From the NCBI GenBank assembly GCA_021325435.1, contig JAJPHE010000129.1, positions 19,007-83,006 on the forward strand: 64,000 bases of DNA, read 5' to 3'. Of this stretch, positions 54,052-62,772 are shown one piece after another. The notes under the pieces were generated by a model that saw nothing but the letters and a program-made list of their open reading frames with translations, was not told the DNA's origin and made no database searches. Within the stretch, counting starts at the first letter, position 1; the number at the start of each line of letters is the position of its first letter. The DNA comes from Actinomycetota bacterium (GTDB lineage: Bacteria; Actinomycetota; Acidimicrobiia; Acidimicrobiales; JAJPHE01). The position numbers and the translations under genes were made by a program.

Positions 54052-54971
54052 CGAGCGGCCAGCACGGTGCGAGCGAGGGTGACCGCCGCCTCGTCGGAGA
54101 CCATCACCGACGGGGCGACGACGCAGCGGACACCGACGTCCTCGACCGCCGGCGCCAGGTCGGCGTCGGCCACGTCGACCACGAGGGTGGCGGCCAGCTC
54201 GGCGTACAGGCGGGCCACGCCCACCACGGAAGCGTCGTGCCCGAGCTCGCGCATGAGCCGGTCGGCGGGGCCCTTCAGCGCCCTTCCCCCGACGATCGGC
54301 GAGACGGCGACGACCCGGTCCCGTCGCGACCGCACGGCGTCGGCCACTCCCGGCACCGCCAGCACCGGTCCGATCGACACGATGGGGTTGGAGGGGCAGA
54401 TCACGATGGTGTCGGCCTGGCCCAGGGCGTCGAGGACCCCCGGCGCCGGCCGGGCCTGGTCCGCCCCTTCGAAGCGCACGGCGGTCACCGTCACGTCGTG
54501 GCGGCGGGCCACGAAGTAGTCCTGGAAGGCGATGTCGCCCAGCCCTTCGGCCGTGACGATCGTGCGCACCGGGTCGTCGCTCACCGGCAGCAGCTGCACG
54601 CGGACGCCCCACGCCCCGGCGATCTCGGCCGCCACCTGGCTGAGCGTCGCCCCCTCGCCGAGGCGTTGGGTCCGGTAGAGGTGGGTGGCGAGGTCGAGGT
54701 CTCCCAGGCGGAACCACGTCTGGCCGCGGTAGCGGTCAAGCGCCTCCATCACCCGCCAGCTCTCTCCGGCGATGCCCCAGCCGGTGTCGGGGTTCACGGC
54801 CGAGGCCAGGGTGTACACGACCGTGTCGAGGTCGGGACTGAGGTGGAGCCCGTGCAGGACCAGGTCGTCGCCCGTGTTCACCACGGCGCAGATCTCCGAG
54901 GGAGGCACGGCACCGGACAGTCCCCGCAGCATGCGGGCGGCGCCGACCCCGCCGGCCAGGGCGGCGATCAC
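54048..54971 (-). CDS. cofD: 2-phospho-L-lactate (phosphoenolpyruvyl) transferase of F420 synthesis
   Basis: A 307-residue CofD/FbiA: IAALAGGVGAARMLRGL (nucleotide loop), AVVNTGDDLVLHGLHLSPDLDT, GDLDLATHLYRTQRL, FQDYFVARRHDV, and ICPSNPIVSIGPVLAVPG. It transfers the phospho-lactyl or phosphoenolpyruvyl group to the deazaflavin Fo. With cofE it forms a two-gene unit. GTG 54971 is chosen because the nucleotide loop follows at once; a TAGCCT -10 lies 8 nt upstream. Genes for Fo synthase and CofC are not in the window. Confidence 0.94.
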   Translation of the reverse strand: MIAALAGGVGAARMLRGLSGAVPPSEICAVVNTGDDLVLHGLHLSPDLDTVVYTLASAVNPDTGWGIAGESWRVMEALDRYRGQTWFRLGDLDLATHLYRTQRLGEGATLSQVAAEIAGAWGVRVQLLPVSDDPVRTIVTAEGLGDIAFQDYFVARRHDVTVTAVRFEGADQARPAPGVLDALGQADTIVICPSNPIVSIGPVLAVPGVADAVRSRRDRVVAVSPIVGGRALKGPADRLMRELGHDASVVGVARLYAELAATLVVDVADADLAPAVEDVGVRCVVAPSVMVSDEAAVTLARTVLAAR

Positions 54972-54979
54972 GGTCGGGC

Positions 54980-54985
54980 AGGCTA
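54980..54985 (-). promoter_or_regulatory. -10 element TAGCCT before cofD
   Basis: On the minus strand TAGCCT ends 8 nt before the cofD GTG at 54971, where no Shine-Dalgarno exists. Same leaderless pattern as other operon heads here. Confidence 0.35.
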
Positions 54986-55021
54986 CCGACGGCGCCTGGG
55001 CCGGTGTGCCAGGCTCCCGTG

Positions 55022-56181
55022 ATGGGCGAGGTCGGTGACACACCCCGTGCCCGCCTGCGGGTGTCGCTCGACGCCACCCCCCTGCTCGGTGTCCGCACTG
55101 GCGTCGGTGTCTTCTGCCAGTGGGCGCTGGCCTGCCTGGCCCGCCGCCCCGACCTCGACGTCAGCGCCTTTGCCGTCAGCTGGCGCCGCCGGCGCGGGAT
55201 CCGTCCCCACCTTCCCGACGGGGTGCGCGCCGTCGACCGGCCCATGCCGGCCCGCCCCCTGCACCGGGCCTGGTCGGCTTCGTCGCTGCCGCCGGTCGAG
55301 TGGTGGACCGGGCCGGTCGAGGTGGTCCACGGCACCAACTTCGTGGTGCCACCCAGTCGCCGGGCCGCCCGGGTGATGACGGTGCACGACCTGACCTCGG
55401 TGCGCTTCCCCGAGCTGTGCGACGACTACACCCGCAACTTCCCCCGGCTCGTCCGGCGCGCCCTGGCCGAAGGGGCCTGGGTGCACACCCCGTCTCGCTT
55501 CGTCGCCGGCGAGGTGGTCGAGCTGCTGGGCGCCGACCCGGGCCGGGTGCGGGCGGTGCACCACGGCATCCCCGCCGTGGCAGGAGGCGGGCCGCCTGCC
55601 CCGGCCGAGCTGGAGGCGATCGGGCTGCCCGCTCCCGCGCTGGCCCGCTACGTGCTCGCCCTCGGCACCGTCGAGCCCCGCAAGGGGCTTCCGGACCTGG
55701 TGCGGGCCTTCGACCAGGCGGCCGGGGCTGATCCCCGCCTGTGGCTGGTGATCGCCGGCCCGGACGGGTGGGGCGCGGCCCAACTGGAGGAGGCCCTGCG
55801 AGCGGCCCGGCACAGGGGCCGGGTGGCACGGGTCGGCTACGTGACGGCGACCCAGCGCTCGGCCCTGCTGCGAGGGGCGACCGTCTACGCCTACCCGTCG
55901 CTCTACGAGGGGTTCGGGTTCCCTCCGCTCGAGGCCATGGTCGCCGGCGTGCCGGTGGTCTCCACCCGGGCCGGCGCCCTGCCCGAGGTGGTGGGCGAGG
56001 CCGCCGTCCTGGTGGAGGTGGGCGACGTCGACGGGTTGGCCGAGGCCCTGCTCCGCTTCGCCGGCGACGACGCCGCCCGGGCCGAGGCGGCCGAGCGGGG
56101 CCGGGCCCACACGTCGACCTTCTCGTGGGACGCCACCGGCGAGGGCCTGGCCTCCCTGTACCGCGACGCGGTCGCGGCCCG

Positions 56182-56185
<4 letters not shown>
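55022..56185 (+). CDS. family 4 glycosyltransferase
   Basis: A 387-residue GT-B enzyme: N-terminal acceptor domain (VSLDATPLLGVRTGVGVFCQ, VMTVHDLTSVRFPELCDDYT), C-terminal donor domain (LALGTVEPRKGLPDLVRAFD, YAYPSLYEGFGFPPLEAM with the E-x7-E motif, VVSTRAGALPEV). It transfers a sugar from NDP-donor with retention. First of three consecutive GT4 genes, which overlap or nearly touch. ATG 55022 is chosen over an upstream ATG at 55004. Confidence 0.9.
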
Positions 56186-57239
<1,054 letters not shown>

Positions 57240-57246
<7 letters not shown>

Positions 57247-58406
57247 CCGTCTCGATGGACGTGAGCGCCGTCCCCGAGCGGCCGGCGGGGGCCGGTCGGT
57301 ACACCGTCGACCTGGTCCGGGCCCTGGCGCCCCGCGACGACGTGGAGCTGACGCTGATCGCCCGCATCGGCGACGCGTCCCGTTGGGCGCAGTGGGCCCC
57401 GGCGGCCCGCCTGCTCACCCTGGTTCCCCGCCGGAGACCGGCCCGGCTGGTCTGGGAGCAGGCCTCCATGCCGGCGCTGCTCACCCGCGAGGGCGTCGAC
57501 GTCCACCACGGGCCTCACTACACCATGCCCGAGCGGGCCCGGCTGGCCCGGGTGGTCACCATCCACGACATGACCTTCTTCGATCATCCCGAGTGGCACG
57601 AGGCGCCCAAGGTGCCGGTGTTCCGCCGGGCCATCCGCGCCGCCGCCCGCCGGGCGGACGTCCTGGTCTGTGTGAGCGCCACCACCGCCAGCCGCCTCCG
57701 GCAGCTGGTCGACGTGCGGGGGGAGGTGCGGGTCGTGCCCCACGGCGTGGATCACGACCGCTTCCGCCCCGAGGAGCCCCGGCCCGGCTCCGACCTCGCC
57801 CAGCTCTCGGCGTTCGGCATCAGCCCCCCGTACGTGGCCTTCGTCGGCACGGCCGAACCCCGCAAGGGCGTCACCACGCTCATCCGGGCCTTCGACCGGA
57901 TGAGCCCCGGGCATCCGGGCATCACCCTCGTGTTGGCCGGGGGAGAGGGGTGGGGCAGCCGGCCGCTGCGGACCGCCCTGGCGACCATGCGCAACATCGA
58001 CCGGGTGCGGCGCACCGGCTACCTGCCCGACGAGGTCCTGCCGCCCCTGCTGCGCCAGGCCGCCGCCGTCGCCTACCCGTCGCTGGAGGAGGGATTCGGG
58101 TTGCCCGCCCTCGAAGCGCTCGCCTGTGGAGCCCCGCTCGTGACCACTTCGGGGACGGCCATGGAGGAGATCGCCGCCGGTTCCGCCCTGCTGGTGGAGC
58201 CGGGCGACGCCGACGGTCTCGCCGGCGCCCTCGACATGCTCGTCCGGGGGGACGCCGGACTCGAGGCCCGTCGGGCCCGGGGCCTGGCCACCGCGGCCCG
58301 CTACACGTGGGCCGCCACCGCCGAGGGCCACGTGGCCGCCTACCTGGCCGCCCGCGACGCCTATCGGGCCGCCGGGCCCGGGGAGGGCACGCGGCCCGCC
58401 CGATAG
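57240..58406 (+). CDS. family 4 glycosyltransferase
   Basis: A 388-residue GT-B enzyme: VSMDVSAVPERPAGAGRYTV, VVTIHDMTFFDHPEWHE, VVPHGVDHDRF, FVGTAEPRKGVTTLIRAFD, AYPSLEEGFGLPALEALACG (E-x7-E), LVTTSGTAMEEI. GTG 57240 overlaps the upstream stop by 7 nt. Its own TAG stop is the start of the -10 box of the next gene. Mannosyltransferase-like by its EPRKG and EEGFGLP motifs, but the sugar is not certain. Confidence 0.9.
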
Positions 58407-58409
58407 GGT
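58404..58409 (+). promoter_or_regulatory. -10 element TAGGGT built on a stop codon
   Basis: TAGGGT begins with the TAG stop codon of the third GT4 gene and ends 6 nt before ATG 58416. No Shine-Dalgarno is present, so leaderless transcription is likely. Confidence 0.4.
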
Positions 58410-58415
58410 GAGCCG

Positions 58416-59315
58416 ATGCGGGCGTTGGTGACCGGGGCGAGCGGCTTCGTGGCCGGCTGGCTGATCAGACACCTGCGCGACAGCGGCGACGCGGTCGTCG
58501 GCATCGACGAGTCGATCGACATCGGCGATGGGGACGCCCTACGGCGCGCCGTCACCGACGCCGCACCCGAGGCCATCTACCACCTGGCCGCCTTCACCCA
58601 CGTGGGGCGGTCGTGGGAGCAGCCCCGCGAGGTGTTCCGGGTCAACGCGGTCGGCACCCTCGAGCTGCTCCAGGCCGCCCTGGCCTGCGATCGGCCGCCC
58701 CGAGTCCTGCTCGTCGGGTCGGCCGAGGTATACGGCGGCGTCAAGCCCGACGCCCTGCCCGTCGGCGAGGACGCGCCGCTTCTTCCGGTGAGCCCCTACG
58801 CCGCCAGCAAGGTGGCGGCCGAATACCTCGGAGTGCAGGCACACCTGGGCCATGGGCTGCCGGTGGTCCGGGTGCGGGCGTTCAACCACATCGGCCCGGG
58901 CCAGCACGCCAGCTTCGTCGTGCCCGCCCTCACCCGGCGCATCCTCGAAGCCAAAGCCGGGGGCGAGCGGACCCTGCGGGTCGGCAACCTGTCGGCCCGG
59001 CGCGACTTCACTGACGTGCGCGACGTGGTGCGGGCCTACCGGCTCCTGGTGGAGAAGGGAGCGGCGGGGGAGGCGTACAACGTGTGCTCCGGGCGGGCGG
59101 TCAGCATCGAGGAGATCGCCCACCGCCTGCTGGAGCTGGCCGACGCCGACCTCGAGCTGGTCGTCGACCCGGAGCTGGTCCGCCCGGTGGACGTGCCCGT
59201 CCTGCTGGGGGACCGGGCGCGCATCGGCGCCGCCACCGGGTGGGAGCCCGAAATTGACCTCGACCGGACCCTGCGTGACGTCGTCGCTGACGAGCGCTCG
59301 GCGCTGACCGGCTGA
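58416..59315 (+). CDS. NAD-dependent epimerase/dehydratase, GDP-6-deoxy-4-keto-mannose reductase-like
   Basis: A 299-residue extended SDR: VTGASGFVAGWLIRHLRDSG, HLAAFTHVGRSWEQP, VGSAEVYGG, YAASKVAAEY (YxxxK), RAFNHIGPGQHASFVVP and RRDFTDVRDVVRAY. The FNHIGPGQ and DFTDVRDVVRAY motifs are typical of RMD, which makes GDP-D-rhamnose, and of GDP-mannose 4,6-dehydratase relatives. A GDP-mannose 4,6-dehydratase partner is not in this window, so the substrate is uncertain. Confidence 0.82.
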   Translation: MRALVTGASGFVAGWLIRHLRDSGDAVVGIDESIDIGDGDALRRAVTDAAPEAIYHLAAFTHVGRSWEQPREVFRVNAVGTLELLQAALACDRPPRVLLVGSAEVYGGVKPDALPVGEDAPLLPVSPYAASKVAAEYLGVQAHLGHGLPVVRVRAFNHIGPGQHASFVVPALTRRILEAKAGGERTLRVGNLSARRDFTDVRDVVRAYRLLVEKGAAGEAYNVCSGRAVSIEEIAHRLLELADADLELVVDPELVRPVDVPVLLGDRARIGAATGWEPEIDLDRTLRDVVADERSALTG

Positions 59316-59324
59316 GCGTCGGCC

Positions 59325-59507
59325 CTAGCGGGGCCGCGCCACCAGGCCCCGCACCGGCTCCGGCAGGGTGCGCCCCACCGCCTCGAGGCGAGAGTTCACC
59401 TCGCGCTCGATCTCGCGCCGGCGGACCTGGGCCTGCTGCACGCGGATGAGGACGAGCCCGAGCACGGTGTAGCCGGTGTCACGGGCCAGCTTCCCGATGT
59501 CGCTCAT
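59325..59507 (-). CDS. small conserved hypothetical protein
   Basis: A 60-residue protein: SDIGKLARDTGYTVLGLVLI, then RVQQAQVRRREIEREVN and a basic tail. One moderately hydrophobic helix (about 10-22) is followed by a charged amphipathic helix. Similar short proteins with a GYTVLGL-type helix and QAQVRRRE are known to me only as hypotheticals in actinobacteria. ATG 59507 is chosen; the frame extends upstream but without conserved features. Sole minus-strand gene among the plus-strand glycan genes. Confidence 0.55.
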   Translation of the reverse strand: MSDIGKLARDTGYTVLGLVLIRVQQAQVRRREIEREVNSRLEAVGRTLPEPVRGLVARPR

Positions 59508-59562
59508 GGTCGCGGTCCTGCCCCCGGGGCGCTCACGCCTGGAGACTAGTCTCGTCGCTCCG

Positions 59563-62500
59563 ATGGACCCCCAGGCCCCGCCGGTCGTGGCCGTGGTGGT
59601 CACCGCCGACCCGGGGCCCTGGCTGCAGGAGACGCTGGCCGGCCTCGCCGCACAGGACTATCCGAACCTGTCGGTGCTGGTGATCGACGCGGCGAGCTCA
59701 CAGGACCCCACCCCCCGGGTGGCGTCGGTGCTGCCCGGCGCGTACGTGCGCCGCCTCGACACCCCGGTCGGCTACGCCGCCGCCGCCAACGAGGCCCTCC
59801 ACGTGGTGGAGGGGGCCGCCTTCCTCCTCCACTGCCACGACGACGTCGCCCTCGACCCCGACGCCGTGCGCCAGCTGGTCGAAGAGGCGTACCGGTCCAA
59901 CGCCGGGGTGCTCGGCCCCAAGCTGGTCGCCTGGGACGACCCGTCGCGGCTGCTGCAGGTCGGCATGGCCGCCGACAAGGGCGGGGCCGCCGTGCCCCTG
60001 GTGCAGGAGGGCGAGCTCGACCAGGAGCAGCACGACGCCGTGCGCGACGTGTTCGTCGTGCCGGGCGGGGCCATGCTGGTGCGCGCCGACCTGTTCGACG
60101 CCCTGGGCGGTTACGACCCCGACATGGTCCTGCTCGGAGAGGACGTCGATTTCTGCTGGCGGGCCCAGATCGCCGGAGCGAGGGTCATCGTGGTCCCCGC
60201 CGCCCGGGGGCGGCACCTCGCCGCCGCCAGCTCCGGCACCCGGCCGCTCCAAGCCCTCCCCGGGCTGCCCGGCGGCTCGGACCCCGCCGCCCGCCTGCAC
60301 GCCCTTCGCCGCCGCCACGAGCTGGCCGCCGCCCTCAAGGACTACGGGCGCTGGCACCTGATCCGGGTCGCCCCGCAGCTCATCGGGCACTCCCTGCTCG
60401 AGGCCCTCACCGCCGCGGCCACCGGCCGCCCGGCCGACGCCCGGGCCGCCGCCGGGGCCTGGGCGTGGAACCTGGGCCGCCTGGGGGCGCTGCGCCGCCA
60501 GCGCCGTCAGGTGGCGGCCTGCCGGACGCTGCCCGACAGCGAGGTGCGTCGCCTGCAGGCGTCGGCCGGGGCCCGCTTCGCCGCTCTGTTCGAGTCGGCG
60601 TTCAGCCGGGCCGCGGCCGTCTCGCCTTTCCAGCATCCCGAGCGGGGATGGGGAGCGATACCGGGCATCCCCGGCGGAGGTGTCCCGGAGCTCGAGCTGC
60701 TCCCCGACGAGCTGCCCACCCGGCGGGGCCTCGGCCCGGTGCCGGCCTGGCTGAGTCCGGCGGTGTGGACCGGCATCGTCGCCGTCCTGTTGATCGGGTC
60801 GCGGGGGCTGCTCGGAGGAGGACCCCCGGCGATCGGCACCTTCCCCCACTTCCCCTCAGCGGGCACCCTCATCGGCCACTACGCCTCCGGATGGCGCCAG
60901 ACCGGGCTGGGCCAGGCGTCGCCGCCGCCGCTCGCCTTCGCCCTCCTCGGGGTCTGGGGCTACGTCCTCGGTGGGTCGATGACCCTGCTGCGTGACGTGA
61001 TGACCATCGGCATGTTGCCGATAGGGGCCGTCGGCGCCTACCGCCTGTCGCGTCCGTTGGGTTCGGTGCGGGGGCGGCTGGTCGCCACGGTCGTGTACCT
61101 GGCCGTCCCCCTGCCCTACAGCGCCATCGGGGACGGCCGCTGGGCGCCGCTCATCGCCTACGGGGCGGCTCCCTGGATCCTCGGGGTTCTGCTGCGCTCG
61201 ACGGGGCTTGCTCCCTTCGCGCCGCAAGGCTCGGTCTGGCGCCGCTGCCTGGCCCTGGGGCTCCTCCTCGCCGTGGTGGGGGCGTTCGTCCCCGGGGAGG
61301 TGGTCGCCACCGTGCTGGCCGGGGTGGCCCTGGTGCTCGGATCGACCATCGCCGGGGGCCTCGGGCGGGCCGCCCGGGCGTTGGCGACCGTCGGGGCCGG
61401 TGTCGTCGTCGCCATGGCCCTCGCCTTCCCGTGGTCGGTGGACCTGATGTTCCCGGGGGCCCAGGCCGCCGGGGTGTTCGGCGTCCCCGAGCCGGTGAGG
61501 CGGGCGTCGGGCCTCGGCGCCCTGCTCGGCTTTCGCGCCTACCCCCACGGGTCGACGTGGGTGGGCTGGGCCGTTCTCGCCGCCGCCGCCCTGCCCCTGC
61601 TCTTCGCCCGGGGCTGGAGGCTCACCTGGGCGGTGAGGCTGTGGTGGGTGGCCATCGTGGCCTGGGCGGTGGCCTGGGCCGGCGGGCGGGGCTGGCTGGG
61701 CGTCGCCGTGCCCGAGCCGGGCGTGCTGCTGGGCCTGGCCGCCGCCGCCCTGTCCCTCGCCGCCGGGCTGGGAGCGGTGGCCTTCGAAGTCGACCTCGTC
61801 GGCTATGGGCTGGGGTGGCGCCAGGCCGCCGCCCTCTTGGCCGCGGTGGGGGTGCTGGCCGGCACGGTGGACACCGTGGGCTTCGCCCTCGGAGGGCGGT
61901 GGGGCTCACCGGCGGATGACTTTCGTGCCGCCCTGGCCCCGCTGGGGGACGCGCCCCGGGCGGCGGGCGGCTTCCGGGTTCTCTGGGTCGGCGACCCGGA
62001 GGCGTTGCCCCTTCCCGGCTGGCGGCTCCAGGACGGCGTGGCCTTCGCCACCTCGACCGACGGCCCTCCTGATGCCACCGACTGGTGGCCCGGGCCCGAC
62101 CCCGGCGACGCCGCCCTCGCCGCCGACGCTCTGCGCGAGGCGGAGACCGGGGGCACGGCCCAGCTCGGCCACCTGCTGGCGCCGATGGCGGTGCGCTACG
62201 TGGTGGTGCCCCTCCGGCTGGCCCCCGCCGCCCAGGCCAGCCGCGACCTGACGCCCCCGCCGGCGGTCATGGCCTCGCTCGGCACCCAGATGGACCTGCG
62301 CCCCATCGACGTGGATCCGGCCCTGGCCGTGTACGAGAACGTCGCTTGGGCCCCGGCCCGGGCTGCCCTCGACCCCGGCAGCGCCGAGGCGGCGGCGGCC
62401 GGCACCGACCCCCTGCGCACGGCCGCGTCCATCGACGTGTCCCACGCCACCCCCGTGCTCGGCGTCCGGTCGGGGGCGTCGTCGTTCACCGGCCGGGTCC

Positions 62501-62772
62501 CGGCCGGCCCGGTGACGTGGTCGGCGGCCCCGCCGGGGTGGCGACTGGTGACCGCCTCCGGAGTCCTGCGGCCCAGAAGGGTGTTCGGGTGGGCGTCTCT
62601 GTTCGACGTGCCCGCAGCAGGACAGGCGTCGCTCGCCTATTCGCCCGGCGGGTCGCGGGCGGGGGCGCTGGCCGCTGAGGCCATCCTGTGGGTGGCCGCC
62701 GTCGCCGTCTACGTCACCATGAGGCGCCGGCGGCCCCGGCGCGACGCCGACGCCGTCCCGGCGGGGACATGA
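59563..62772 (+). CDS. GT2 glycosyltransferase fused to a large polytopic membrane domain
   Basis: A 1069-residue protein. Residues 1-300 are a GT-A family 2 domain: VVVTADPGPWLQETLAGLAA, DAASSQDPTPRV, HDDVALDPDA, VPGGAMLVRADLF and GEDVDFCWRAQIAGARV. After a linker with positive clusters (300-400), residues about 400-780 hold around ten membrane helices (PHFPSAGTLIGHYASGW, GSMTLLRDVMTIGMLPIGAV, YLAVPLPYSAIGDG), resembling the N-terminal part of AftD-like arabinofuranosyltransferases. Residues 790-1020 form an exported domain and a last helix ends in RRRRPRRD. It may couple sugar transfer to lipid-linked glycan handling. Overlaps the next gene by ATGA. Confidence 0.82.
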   Translation: MDPQAPPVVAVVVTADPGPWLQETLAGLAAQDYPNLSVLVIDAASSQDPTPRVASVLPGAYVRRLDTPVGYAAAANEALHVVEGAAFLLHCHDDVALDPDAVRQLVEEAYRSNAGVLGPKLVAWDDPSRLLQVGMAADKGGAAVPLVQEGELDQEQHDAVRDVFVVPGGAMLVRADLFDALGGYDPDMVLLGEDVDFCWRAQIAGARVIVVPAARGRHLAAASSGTRPLQALPGLPGGSDPAARLHALRRRHELAAALKDYGRWHLIRVAPQLIGHSLLEALTAAATGRPADARAAAGAWAWNLGRLGALRRQRRQVAACRTLPDSEVRRLQASAGARFAALFESAFSRAAAVSPFQHPERGWGAIPGIPGGGVPELELLPDELPTRRGLGPVPAWLSPAVWTGIVAVLLIGSRGLLGGGPPAIGTFPHFPSAGTLIGHYASGWRQTGLGQASPPPLAFALLGVWGYVLGGSMTLLRDVMTIGMLPIGAVGAYRLSRPLGSVRGRLVATVVYLAVPLPYSAIGDGRWAPLIAYGAAPWILGVLLRSTGLAPFAPQGSVWRRCLALGLLLAVVGAFVPGEVVATVLAGVALVLGSTIAGGLGRAARALATVGAGVVVAMALAFPWSVDLMFPGAQAAGVFGVPEPVRRASGLGALLGFRAYPHGSTWVGWAVLAAAALPLLFARGWRLTWAVRLWWVAIVAWAVAWAGGRGWLGVAVPEPGVLLGLAAAALSLAAGLGAVAFEVDLVGYGLGWRQAAALLAAVGVLAGTVDTVGFALGGRWGSPADDFRAALAPLGDAPRAAGGFRVLWVGDPEALPLPGWRLQDGVAFATSTDGPPDATDWWPGPDPGDAALAADALREAETGGTAQLGHLLAPMAVRYVVVPLRLAPAAQASRDLTPPPAVMASLGTQMDLRPIDVDPALAVYENVAWAPARAALDPGSAEAAAAGTDPLRTAASIDVSHATPVLGVRSGASSFTGRVPAGPVTWSAAPPGWRLVTASGVLRPRRVFGWASLFDVPAAGQASLAYSPGGSRAGALAAEAILWVAAVAVYVTMRRRRPRRDADAVPAGT

